From the NCBI GenBank assembly GCA_034620365.1, contig JAQGEQ010000110.1:186001-250000 (forward strand): 64,000 nucleotides of DNA. Reading direction: 5' to 3'. Shown piece after piece: positions 50,589-61,089 of this stretch. Within the stretch, counting starts at the first letter, position 1. The number at the start of each line of letters is the position of its first letter. Both the position numbers and the translations under genes were made by a program. The notes beneath the pieces are model-generated. The model searched no databases, was not told where the DNA came from, and was given only the letters and a program-made list of their open reading frames with translations. Source of the DNA: Pegea sp. RAD2-039. Lineage: Eukaryota > Chordata > Thaliacea > Salpida > Salpidae.

Positions 50589-53500
50589 ATGAAAAAAGTA
50601 ATTTTGTTTTCATATTTTATCTACTTTCAACTTACAAGAGGTATGTCAACATAAATAACATTTTGTAAATTTTGTGATTAACTTTTAAAGCTACTGAATT
50701 CTAAATGAAATTGATTTCTATTTTTAGTGTTCTGCTCAAATGTAAAATGGAATTCAAATGACAATTTCAAAGCTTCTATTACATCGAATAATATTCGATT
50801 CAGATTATCTTCTAAAGCTGCAAATTACAGTAAAGCAGCTTCTATTTGTATCAAAGATGGTTCAAAACTAGCTGAAATTACAAATAGAGAAACTCAATTT
50901 TTAGTGAAAAGATTGTATCCATATTTAAACCAATCAAATTTAGCAAACACTTGGATTGGTTTGAAACTTAACAACAATTCTTTGGTATCTGGTTTATGGA
51001 ATAATAAAACTAAGTGGAAGAGAGGTGTAAGGTATTTCAGATTGAAAGGTTATTTATTATATCATATTTTGTTGCTTTATCTACAGTTTTCACTATTTTA
51101 CTCATGGGCAGCCTGAACAAAGATTTGGGTCCTGTATTCATCTGTGGGTAAACGCAGAATGGGTTAACAGCCGCTGCAGCTACAAAAAGTATTTTATTTG
51201 TCAAGACAAAAGTAGGTTGATATAAATTATTTTGTTTTAAGATCATGTTTTTAATAGCCAGCATTTATCGGACATAATAATTGATGATTGATTTACAGTC
51301 ATGCGCAAAACTGAAGTTTCCAAGTTGCTTGGATCAGTAGTAAGGCGCTTTTCAATAAATGTTCCAACATCCAGAACAGATCTCAATAACTTGGCCCAGA
51401 AAATGCAAAATATCTCAAAGACGTCAACCGAAAATCTACTTGCAAATGATCCGAAAAAGATTAATGAAGTCTTGCTGATAGTTGAGCGCTCCTTGGAAAA
51501 CTACAACTTTGAAAATGTAAAAACTTTTTCCGACTTTTTCTATTTAAATAATTTTCACGATTTGTTCAACTTTTCAGGGAGCTTATAAGATCAAATATTC
51601 AGACTTTCAAATGCAAGCTCTCAGAGTTTCAAATCTAAGAACTCTAACGATCTGGAAGAACAATATTAGAAGCAATTCGTTAAAAAAATCTTCTTATGCA
51701 ATTTTGGAAGTTGACCTTTTACAGGAGCTCTCTAACCAGAGTTCTATTGACAACCAGTTAAATGTGACGTCAGTAGTTTATCGCGATGCATCGATTTTTG
51801 AAGCTGCACAACAGCTGGAGAAAAAGAACTGGTTGCTAGGAAACGAGAACTTTCACCAGCCAGTGATTTTGAGTCATATCTTATCTGTTAGTGTCAAAGG
51901 TAAAGATGTTTCAAACCTCAAAACACCTATTAAAGTGATTAATAAAATCCCTGAGAACAATTTGGTTTCGATCCTGATAAAAAAGGACGAGAAGATGAAG
52001 AAGTTTATAGAGCAGTCTTCTGATGAGTACATCGATGGAGATATGAGATGGAAAAAGATACAAAGATGTTCTTATTGGGATTTTCAGCTATCTTCTTGGA
52101 AGAGCGATGGTTGTGAATTGAGTTTAGGTGCTACACCGGATGAAGTAGTTTGTAATTGTCGACATATGACTCATTTTGCTGTTATATTGGTAAGTTGACA
52201 TTTTGAACGAGTCATTTTCAAGTTTTGTTTTTGTAAGGATATCACTGAAACATATTTTCCTAATTACTTATCAATTGTCACTTACATTGGATGTTCGCTT
52301 TCAATTGCTTTCTTGTTGGTAACGGTTGTTATTAACATCTACTTGAAGTCAGTACTTGATTGTTCAAATATTTTCTGTTCAACTTTCAATAAACTTCTGA
52401 GTTATCTTCAAATCTTCTTACAGACAGCTCAGATCAAAGCTCCCACAACAAATCCTTGTCAACATCTCAATATCTCTTTTAATTTTCAACATTATTTTTC
52501 TCATTGGCATCGATGCTAAAGACAATCACATGCAATGTTTACTCTTTACTGCTTCCTTGCACTACTTCTTACTAGTATCGTGGTCGTGGCATCTTGTGGA
52601 AGGAATATTTCTCTTTAGATACCTCGTTTTGAGGAAAACCCAGATTGCTCCAACTAATGAAAAAAAGTTTCTTTTTATTTCAACTGCTTGCTGTTACTGT
52701 AAGTTCAAATATTTAAGACTTGATAGTTGTTAGATGAAGATAGTAAAAATTAAAGGTTGATTGAAATATTAAACTTTTTATTAGTTTATTGACAATGAAT
52801 TTTATATTTATGTTTTGTATTTATTAATCTAAATATTAGCATCTTCAAAATATCAGCATCCACTAAAGGACAAACTGATTTTGAAGATTACTTTCAAATC
52901 ACTCAACCATTTGACTTTTGTTTCTTATACAGTGATTCCAGCTATTATTGTTGTTCCAACTGCAGTGTTTCTTGAGACTAGTAATGAGTATCGTAGTGAG
53001 CGATTTTGTTGGCTATCTGCTTCTCCTATGTTGTTCTTTGTAGTCATTCCGATTGCGATTGTTCTCATCTTCAACATCATTGTTTTTGTTATCTCTTTGT
53101 ATAATATCACTTGTGGAAGAAAAGTAAGTGAAGAAATTTTACTGTTTGTAATTTCTATAAGATCTAATTAAAGAATATAAATTGGCTCACTTGATTTTTA
53201 ACACAATATACTTCAATTAGAAAAGTAGAGTAATTGATGAAGTTTTGATTTTTTGTATATCTTACTTAATGTTTGTTAGAAGTTTAGTAAAAAATCGAAT
53301 TTTGATGAGTTTATGGTCGCTACGAAGAGGGCGGTTTCAATGCTGTTTGCTCTTGGTATTCCTTGGATATTCGGCTATTTGATGCTGATTTCAAAGAACC
53401 AAACAGCAAAAGAGCTGTTTGCTGTCATCTTTTCAATCACTAATTCCTTTCAAGTTAGCTATCGAAACTTTTAAGTACAATAGTTGATCAGTAATCTTTG

Positions 53501-53640
53501 TTCTTTTACAGGGATTGGCAATTTTTGTGTTTCATTGCTGTTTCCAGAAAAAGGTTCAGGAATGGATATTGGAAAAGTTTAATAAATCACGCCCACAATC
53601 TTCATCTTCAACTGGAGTGAAGATGACTTCAGCAAATTAA
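50589..53640 (+). CDS. Adhesion GPCR with C-type lectin domain, copy 2, complete, 729 aa
   Basis: Ten exons: 50589-50640, 50728-51031, 51087-51211, 51299-51516, 51578-52189, 52238-52347, 52424-52698, 52933-53123, 53280-53453 and 53512-53640, all GT-AG and in phase. The architecture equals copy 1: signal peptide, C-type lectin domain (exons 2-3), GAIN, GPS with HMT (predicted cut between M430 and T431), 7TM, short Ser-rich tail. The GAIN/GPS exon differs from copy 1 at 3 of 195 compared residues, exon 7 at about 3, and exon 8 at none. Exon 2 holds a 13-residue tract (from LYPYLNQ) where copy 1 has 17 unrelated residues; exon 3 (GSCIHLWVNAEW...YFICQ) is only ~40% identical to copy 1. The frame is open throughout, so both copies look functional. 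An AATAAA lies at 53981-53986. Confidence 0.93.
51087..51211 (+). other. Divergent lectin exon 3 of adhesion GPCR copy 2
   Basis: 125 nt, same length and phases as exon 3 of copy 1 (44986-44862), with conserved lectin-fold residues but otherwise different sequence. The unlike tract runs from the end of exon 2 through this exon and into the next intron, roughly 51032-51310. After that both copies become near-identical again. Confidence 0.85.
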
Positions 53641-53699
53641 GCTGAAGATAAATTACTATAAGAGCGCTTATATACTCAGGTATATTAAGATGATTACAT

Positions 53700-54960
53700 A
53701 TAAAGAAGAAGTGATTTATTTGTTATGGTTTTTGGTTCAATTTTTTTGGGGGTTTTCTTGAAAGGGTTTACGCTTATGGCTATCATTGAAATGTTAATCC
53801 ATAAAAACAAACAACTTTACTTTCTCTAATAATAATTTCTAATAATAATTACTTTCAAATTAAATATTAATGATAACTTTATGTCACATTTAAGTTGTGA
53901 ATGAGATCAAGTTTTAATTAAAGTATTCTCTCTAAAACATCAACAACATTATCTGTGTATATTCAAAATTCAGTAATTAAAATAAAAGAAGGAAATATTT
54001 TGTTTTTGGTTTGTAATTGTTGTTTGCATGAAACATGAAAATCGAATACTACTGATAGTCCGTTGTTTCCAATTTTTTATCAGTTTAGAAATATTTGAAT
54101 AATACATTCTTCTAAAGTAAAATTATAATATATATATATATATATAACAATATCGTTATAACTATTTATTACATCAATAAAATTCTTGGATTTTAAATAA
54201 ACTTAGATTCGCTGGCCTTGTGTTGGTTTGGTTGAAAAACTTATTCTAGTTTTTTTCATTGATTTTTTTAAATCTTTAAAGACTTTTTTCTTCAATAATC
54301 TCTTTTCTTCCAACTTTAAACCTTTTTCTTTCAATAATTTTTCTTGATAATATTGGTGGCTTATAACTGAATCTTGTTATAATAATTTTCATTATTATTT
54401 GATAATTTTTTTCTTATAATTAAATGTTGAGATTAAATTGAAGCGTGAAAATTAAAAACAAATAATCTTATCTATTTAGCTAATTAAAAAAAAGAGTTAA
54501 AGTAAACCTTAATAGCGTCTAAAAAAGTATTAATGAAAAAACAATAAAAAATATTATTTGTTTCAAATGTTTGTATTTCTTTTCTAGTATCTCTTCTATT
54601 TTAAGTCTTAGTTTTGCTGGTTGAGAAAATACAAGTTTTCTGAATAGAAATATATTTAGAGAAACTTTTTAAGTTGCGTAGCTTATAATATCAGTAAAGT
54701 TATAATAAATAATTAGTAGATGCTAGTTGATTTGTTAAAAGTAATTTTATAACTTTGTTATGAGATGATGATGAAGATGAACCTTTAATTTGAAACGTTT
54801 ATTTCATTCTTTAAAATCGAATTGTAAATGTGATAATTTTTTGTGTGTGTAAATTAGAGATTCTATTTTCATTAAAGTGTTAAAAAAGTTTTAAGAAGCA
54901 TTGAGGATACCTCACTGAGATTGTCGATACCTCTGACTATTTTGACAACTAGCTTAGTTG
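53700..54960. other. AT-rich stretch with a TA microsatellite
   Basis: No gene seen. A pure (TA)n run of about 20 bp lies at 54127-54147. The last part is the likely promoter region for the 317-aa orphan. Confidence 0.5.
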
Positions 54961-54976
54961 TTACCCATTCAAATTA

Positions 54977-54984
54977 TGACGTCA
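54977..54984. promoter_or_regulatory. CRE-type palindrome TGACGTCA upstream of orphan gene
   Basis: Perfect TGACGTCA 71 bp before the ATG at 55055. The position fits a proximal promoter element bound by CREB/ATF bZIP factors. Use is inferred from motif and position only. Confidence 0.35.
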
Positions 54985-55054
54985 TTATTAAACATTTCAT
55001 CTTTATACTTTCACCAAGTTTTAACACATATTATCATTAGTATTCGGCACGCAT

Positions 55055-56008
55055 ATGAGCATTTTACGAATTTCTAAAATGAGTCTTTCAGTGAAGCCAA
55101 GTTTGAATGATTATAGAGTCAGCTCTCATTGTAATCGTTTACTCGAAGATAAAACCGAGTTGTGGGAGTTTCTGGCCCTTGAAAAAATTTGTCTTCAGGA
55201 AGATTTTAACATCGACGATGTTGAAAAAATAAACCTGAATCGAGATGGTAATTCTCGACCAGACTCTGCTCCACCCTTGCTGGTGATGAAAAATCATAAA
55301 GAAACTAACTTGCTTCAAAGAAGAAGTTATTCGCTAGAGAACCTTAAAATTGGTTGTAACAAGTCCTACAAACATATTAATGGGCTTCCACCTTTGTGGG
55401 TTTCCACACAGAAACCTACATTTAAAAAATCTAAAAAACGTTCTAAGAAAAATAAAAAGAAGATTCAGTTGAGTAAAAAAAGAAATTTAGCTGTAACAAA
55501 AGCTGAATTTAAGAATCAACTACGAAATCTTAGCATACCACCTTGTATTCCCGAGTTAGTTGAGGAAATTATATCAACTAGCTCTGAAAGTAGTAATACT
55601 TATGGTGCTTGTGATGGAGATGGTGATAGTTTAAAATCCATAGATGAAATAAAAAGCATTGATTCGTTTTATGCTGAAGGTGATGGCAATAACAATGAAA
55701 TAAAAAAGAAAAGTATTGAGCAATTCTATGAATATATGCCATTTAAACAAACCATCAAAACTACACCGATTAAAGCAAGAAGCTCATCTAGTTTTCGTAA
55801 TTTGTTTATGAGGAAGAATCGGGTTTCACCATTAAATATGGCTGTTGAACCTAAACCTCAGAAAAAGTCAATTTGGAAAAGTCTGAAAAACAAACTTAGC
55901 ATTTCTTGCAAAAGCTCCATAATTGACAAAACCTTCTATTATATGGGTGCTGCATCCTCAAAGTTAATATTTCCTTCATTTAACTTTACTTTATTAATTG
56001 CAAAATGA
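55055..56008 (+). CDS. Orphan intronless gene, 317 aa, basic central region
   Basis: A single uninterrupted frame of 317 codons, by far the longest intact single-exon frame outside the LINE and unusual in this intron-rich window. No known domain recognised. Residues ~123-143 are very basic (KKSKKRSKKNKKK), a likely nuclear localisation or nucleic-acid-binding stretch. Residues 174-222 are Ser/Asp/Glu-rich with two related short motifs (SIDSFY and SIEQFY). A second basic Ser-rich part follows (RSSSSFRNLFMRKN, WKSLKNKL). No signal peptide and no clear membrane helix, although the last ~15 residues are hydrophobic. A second in-frame ATG at residue 9 could also be the start. AATAAA signals lie at 56182-56196. 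Likely disordered nuclear or signalling-scaffold protein; function unknown. Confidence 0.65.
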   Translation: MSILRISKMSLSVKPSLNDYRVSSHCNRLLEDKTELWEFLALEKICLQEDFNIDDVEKINLNRDGNSRPDSAPPLLVMKNHKETNLLQRRSYSLENLKIGCNKSYKHINGLPPLWVSTQKPTFKKSKKRSKKNKKKIQLSKKRNLAVTKAEFKNQLRNLSIPPCIPELVEEIISTSSESSNTYGACDGDGDSLKSIDEIKSIDSFYAEGDGNNNEIKKKSIEQFYEYMPFKQTIKTTPIKARSSSSFRNLFMRKNRVSPLNMAVEPKPQKKSIWKSLKNKLSISCKSSIIDKTFYYMGAASSKLIFPSFNFTLLIAK

Positions 56009-56181
56009 AGTTAATTATTGTGGATGCTTCGATAACATCCAAATATCATCAAAATTTTAATGTACGAAGATTTGAGAGAAAGCTCTTCAAATATTTCCAA
56101 AGAAAATGATTTATTCATATTTTTCGACAATTTACTTTGTAATTTGTAGTTATTATTCTTTTACAAACGTTTTGTCAGTTC

Positions 56182-56196
56182 AATAAAACAAATAAA
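56182..56196 (+). terminator. Polyadenylation signals of the 317-aa orphan gene
   Basis: Two AATAAA hexamers (56182-56187 and 56191-56196) about 175 bp after the TGA stop. Confidence 0.5.
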
Positions 56197-56199
56197 GAC

Positions 56200-58140
56200 T
56201 TAACATTTTGATATTATCTTCTCTTATTTTTTCGCTTATTGAAAGATAAAACTTGTTAATTATAAATCGATCAAAGAAATGGTTCAAGTAATAAATGAAT
56301 TAAATCCAATCAGAAAATATCAAGATATTTGCTAAATTATTCATTTAGAAAATTTAGTTCTTTTGCTCGATTCAAATAAAAGCTTTTTGATATTCACAAA
56401 TCTATTTGTTATTAAAACAAGCTCAAAATAACTTTTTCTTTCTTATAGACTTTCTAATATTAAATTCCAATAGATTTTCTAAAAGAGTTATGATTTTAGT
56501 TTTAAATAAGTATTTTGATTTTTCTTTATTCAGTTTTTTAGATAATTGAAGTAACTGGTAATATTATTTATCGTTTATTAAGTAATCTACTTAAATCGTA
56601 TTCTTTAAACAAAATTGTTACAAGAGATGATATAGAGATGAAGTCGGGAAGAAAGTTCCAAACCGTTGTTACTATTTTGATAACACTATCAGTTTACTTA
56701 GTGTTATTAGGCTTGTTGTGTGGGTTAGTTTTGAATAACTAACCTCTAATCTTAAGCCATGATCTTTAAGGTTATTTGAATTAATATGGAAAAAATAATA
56801 ATCTTAAATAGTATTCAAAGAAAAAAGGCGCTGATATTTCAAGGATTTAATATTAAGATTATAGAGACGGTCTTTGTATAAAAGAAAAGATATGCCGCAT
56901 CTAATGAAAACTCTTCTAGTAAAGGATAATCAAGCGATATATATAAATATATATTATATTCAACAAATTTAAAGAATTTACACGATAAGTCGCTCTCGCA
57001 AATTTCACTTTCTCTGTAATCGTGCCGCCTGTTAATTTAAACTTCATATTCTTACACTTAAGATTGTATTTTGCTTTATACAAATTCCTCACCTATTTGC
57101 TGTATAAAAGAGATACTTTTCATTTAGCAATCATTTAATGTGAGGCGGAATTTTGAGTCTTCATTAATCGTGTATTTCTAGATAGATAAGTTAACCTTTT
57201 AAAAGTTGGTTCTATAGAAGTTAGGATATCACTGTTAGGGGCATTTATAGCTGGACTATAAAAGATAAATAACAAATTGGTTGAAGGTAGAAAAGAAAGG
57301 ATATGAACTGAAAAGAATAATAGTTTGTGTTACAAGTAATGATTGTGTTATAATAAATAATAATTTGGTTATTCATTAGGTGTTATAGAATTAAAAATGT
57401 AAAATGTGACCTTCTGAGTATTCTGGGTGTATTGAATTAGAGAGTTTATAGTTGTAGAATTGAGAAAAGTGTTATAGACAGAATGGTCTAAACTTAGAGG
57501 AATAGTTAAATCTATGTTATGACAATTTCCAACAAGTAAAAGGGGTTTATAAGCTTAATCATTTCTTTATTAATTTGTCATTTATAATTTACTGTTCTCC
57601 TAATTTTGTGATTTAGAAATATGAATTTTCAATTTTAGAATAGTTTTAGAATACAAATTCTTGAAATATAAAGTTACTTTGCTCGATTTTCTAGTAAAAA
57701 TATTACATTTTGCTTCTAAACAAAAATTTTAATAGGCATCAGTTGACCAAACTAAATTAAATAGTAAGATATCATGATAAACAGTTTAGTTAAGTTTATA
57801 AAACATACAACATTGTGATTGACTAATTTATTTGTTTAATATTGCCATCAACTTGTGAGCATATTAGTCAAACATCATAAAACTATTTATGTTTTGAAAA
57901 AAAATACAAATCTTTTTTAGTCTGAGTTCAAAGTTTGTTTGAATCATTATTTACTTAAAGTTGATGTTGTTTAAAATAGAGCTTCGATATTCTTCTTTAA
58001 AACAATTTAAACCGTGAGATATACTTTAAGAGAAATAATTTTCTTCAAACAAGAAAGAGCTGCAAAGAAATTTTAAGGCTCTAAATTATTTTGTAATAGA
58101 AAAATCGTTTATTTTTTTTATTTTTTTATTTTTTTTTATA
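56200..58140. other. AT-rich stretch holding one dispersed repeat
   Basis: No gene recognised. It includes copy B of the unnamed repeat (57.68-57.89 kb) and ends in a T-rich low-complexity tract (58.10-58.14 kb) that forms the tail of the SINE. Confidence 0.45.
57680..57890 (+). repeat. Dispersed repeat, copy B
   Basis: Direct partner of 41050-41280. The best block is TTTATAAAACATACAACATT through CATCAACTTG, where both copies align without gaps apart from scattered substitutions. Homology seems to start at GATTTTCTAGTA in both. Confidence 0.55.
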
Positions 58141-58311
58141 TATATAAATGCGAAGGAGGGTGCCTAAAGAGAGCACATCTCACTAACACACATTCTCAGT
58201 AGTTTTTTATTTCTCAGGAGTTTTATATGTCTCTACCTGGGGTCGAACCCGGTACTTCCAAGCTAGATGTACCTTGTAGCTAGGTGTAGTAACCGCTTCG
58301 CCACCAAGCAG
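58141..58311 (-). mobile_element. tRNA-derived SINE with LINE-derived 3' tail
   Basis: Read on the minus strand: a tRNA-like head with A box TGGCGAAGCGG (58303-58293) and B box GGGTTCGACCCC (58250-58239), a short linker, then a 3' part (58198-58146) matching the last ~55 bp of the LINE at 33891-33946. It ends in an A/T-rich tail. The matching part includes GAGAATGTGTGTTAG and AGGCACCCTCCTT. Sharing the 3' end lets a SINE be copied by the LINE's reverse transcriptase. The head resembles a Leu/Ser-type tRNA; exact parent not assigned. Confidence 0.8.
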
Positions 58312-60600
58312 TTTATTAAACTTTTCGACACAAAATATTAAATAAAAAAAAAACAGTAACAGATTTTAGTATAAGTCTACAATTTCAACAAATAATTACC
58401 AAACGATATCAACTTATTTAGCTGTAAATCGATATCTAATCGTTTTCATCATGATTCAATCTGAAGATGTAAATTACACAATATATAATACTAATAGGTA
58501 TCGATGCGCCCTTAATGTATTTGTATGAAATTATTGTCCTTCAAATTATATAAAACAACTTGAAATGAAACAAGTAAAGTAGTTTGTATTTAACATTTTA
58601 AAAACTGGCTGTAATTTATAAATAATTAAAAATGAATTTAATATAAAGTTTAAACCACTCAATACAACAAATTTCACTTTTAATAAATTTTCTAAATCAT
58701 AATTATTTGAGGTTGAAAAATTTAACTAATTAAAAACTGTTTTGAATCGTGGTGATTAGTTCAAACAGATTTAGTCAAAATTAAATTTTTTACTTTTGCT
58801 TTGAAATTTAAACGAAAATGATGACGTCTTACATTATTTAAAAACTATGTTAGAAAAAAAGTATATTTCAGAGTTGTTCCCTATAAAATCGTTTACTTAG
58901 AATTAATACGAGCTGTCGGAAAATGTCTGGATTAAAAAATGTAAAACAAATTTTGTATAACAACTCACTTTATTTGAACTTCCGCTTTGTTTGAAGAAAG
59001 CTGAGTTCTTTTAGAAAACTTTAGAAAAAAAAATTTCTTGTCTTTTTTAAATATAGCTTTGAAATTTTTTTCTAAATCTATGATTCACTTTAAACCGGTT
59101 TAAAAAGTTTAATACTTGATAATTGTTTTATAGTTTTACGTTTTATTTCTAATGTATTAAGTAGCTGGTAATGATTTTAATAATATAAGTTTATCTTAAA
59201 CATTGTGTATATTAAAATTTTCATTTAGTCGATACGCATACTTTTTTTTATTTTATTTTAATATTAATAAACCAAGAAATGTTTATCAAATTTTTAAAAA
59301 TATTTGTAAATTTGATTTCTTATAAAAATAGAACCTATGAGTCAATGACCTCTTCTATTTCTTTACTTAAAATTGTTTTGTTTTATTTCTGTGTTTCTCT
59401 GACAATGCGATATAATCTGTGATTTGTAAACTAAAAGATTCCTTAAAGAATATATGATTTATAAAGGACAGTTTGTTCAGTTTAGAAAAGTTATCTGAAA
59501 GCCTTGAATATTTTCTAGTATATTTATTTCTTATACAATCTATAATATAAGCTGATGAATAATGCTGGTAAAAACTTTTATTTTCAAGTTTTTCTGTGTT
59601 GACAACTTTCAAATAAACTGAAAATTGTGTACTTTGTAAGCCTGATCTAAAATAATTCAATCTAGATTTTTTTCTTCAATTTTATTTTTTCGATAATTTT
59701 CATGGCTTATTTTCAACATTTTTCTACTTTTTCTAATAATTTGTTTAGTTATTTTATGTTTTTGCTTTTTTATAATGTGAAACATTCAGCATAATAGTTA
59801 TCTGTGAAATGTATTATTATTTTCTTTGTGTAAACATTTTCGTAGTCCTAAATTATGTTTATGTGAAATTATGGTATATTTGAGCTCAATGATTTTATTA
59901 TATACCAAAAAATTGTACAGTTACAACTAATTTACAATTTTGAAAATTATTCTATTACTTTACTTGCATTTTAGAATAATAAAGTTAATTTTTTTAGTTA
60001 TTAAAAATATAAGCCTAACTTTGTCTTTTACTTTTATGATTGATTTCTATTCTTTATCGAATTTTTAAACTTTCTAGATAATATTTTTACATCGTTTATT
60101 TCGATCTTTAAAAGTTTCCTAAAATTTTTTATAATTTCGAATTAAATTTTTTTTTTATATCAAAGTTTCATTTTACTTATTAAATAATAAGTTTTTGAAC
60201 TCTTTATTTGATGACATTTTCTAAGAACGCTTCAAGATTTATTTAAGGCAATTGTTTACTTTTTTTATTTATTTATCTTTAAATAGTCTAAAATAACTGT
60301 AAGTCATTTGAAAAATTTTTGATTGTCTTTTTTTTCTGTTAGTTAGTTTTTATCAATTCTTATTCTGTAAAATTTTATAGATCTTATCTAATTTATTTCT
60401 TATTTGTTTCAAACAATTATAAAAAAATTTTACAATCGGTTTTTATTGTTATTTTCCTCAGTTAAGCCATAAGTCCTTAATTTTTAAAAGGAATTTTTTA
60501 AAAGATATTTTTAAATTTTATTAATTTATTTCTATATTTTTTATTATTTTAAAAACTGCTCAAAATTCAGTTTTAAAATCTGAATAAAAATTTAATTTTT
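58312..60600. other. AT-rich stretch, no gene seen
   Basis: Extremely AT-rich, with many homopolymer runs. No phase-consistent exons on either strand. The last part precedes the 150-aa orphan and has a good splice acceptor at 60619-60620. Confidence 0.45.
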
Positions 60601-60633
60601 TTGTTGAAAATTGATATCAGGATTTTTTTGCAA

Positions 60634-61086
60634 ATGGACAATTTAGTTGATAGCTTGAAAATTATAGAAAATGAAACAAAAACTGCTCTTCAAGAAATCA
60701 TTTTTGAACTACAACAAATTTTAAAAAACGACTTTACTGGAATATCATCAGTGACACAAAAAAGAAATAACTCACATCTATCTAATGTCGATTTACTGCG
60801 TCTAGAAGCATATACACGTCTCAGCCGCGATTTAAACTGCTTGAAAAGAGTTGATTTAACCCCTACACGTCGTCTACTAGATTATCATGACGTCATCATC
60901 GCGTTATCTGGTGTAAGTCCGTATAAAAGTGTCCAGGAACAGTTCGATCAAATTGAAGACGCTGGTCGAATGTGTAGTTTTAATCAAGTCTTAGATCGCT
61001 GTAATAAGGTAGAACGGAAAATTGATGAAACTTTAAACAAAGCGAGAAAATGGGGCAGATTGAAAAGTATTTGTCGTCCTTATTAA
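60634..61086 (+). CDS. Orphan helical protein, 150 aa
   Basis: An open frame from ATG 60634 to TAA 61086. A longer reading to an upstream ATG at 60601 is possible but it crosses a likely splice acceptor (GATATCAG at 60613-60620), so the inner ATG is preferred and a non-coding first exon is expected upstream. The protein is predicted largely helical: an N-terminal heptad-like stretch (MDNLVDSLKIIENETKTAL, then EIIFELQQIL), a middle part with LLRLEAYTRLSRDLNCL, and a basic C-terminus (KARKWGRLKSICRPY). Codon use is less AT-rich than the surroundings, which supports coding. No family recognised. An internal TGACGTCA (60886-60893) is probably just coding sequence. Confidence 0.55.
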   Translation: MDNLVDSLKIIENETKTALQEIIFELQQILKNDFTGISSVTQKRNNSHLSNVDLLRLEAYTRLSRDLNCLKRVDLTPTRRLLDYHDVIIALSGVSPYKSVQEQFDQIEDAGRMCSFNQVLDRCNKVERKIDETLNKARKWGRLKSICRPY

Positions 61087-61089
61087 TTT

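Larger units (their letters stand above)
49796..53681 (+). repeat. Inverted repeat, right arm (~3.9 kb)
   Basis: Reverse complement of 42384-46282. It includes ~0.8 kb upstream of the second adhesion GPCR and the entire gene. Similarity near the inner edge is lower (about one difference in ten over the first ~110 bp) than over the 7TM exons, where it is close to complete. Confidence 0.92.

Noticed and set aside
54127-54147. TA-dinucleotide run
   Set aside because: Simple microsatellite, expected in DNA this AT-rich.
59367-59660. Minus-strand frame of 97 aa
   Set aside because: AT-driven composition rich in Asn, Tyr, Ser, Phe, with no flanking splice context or family similarity.
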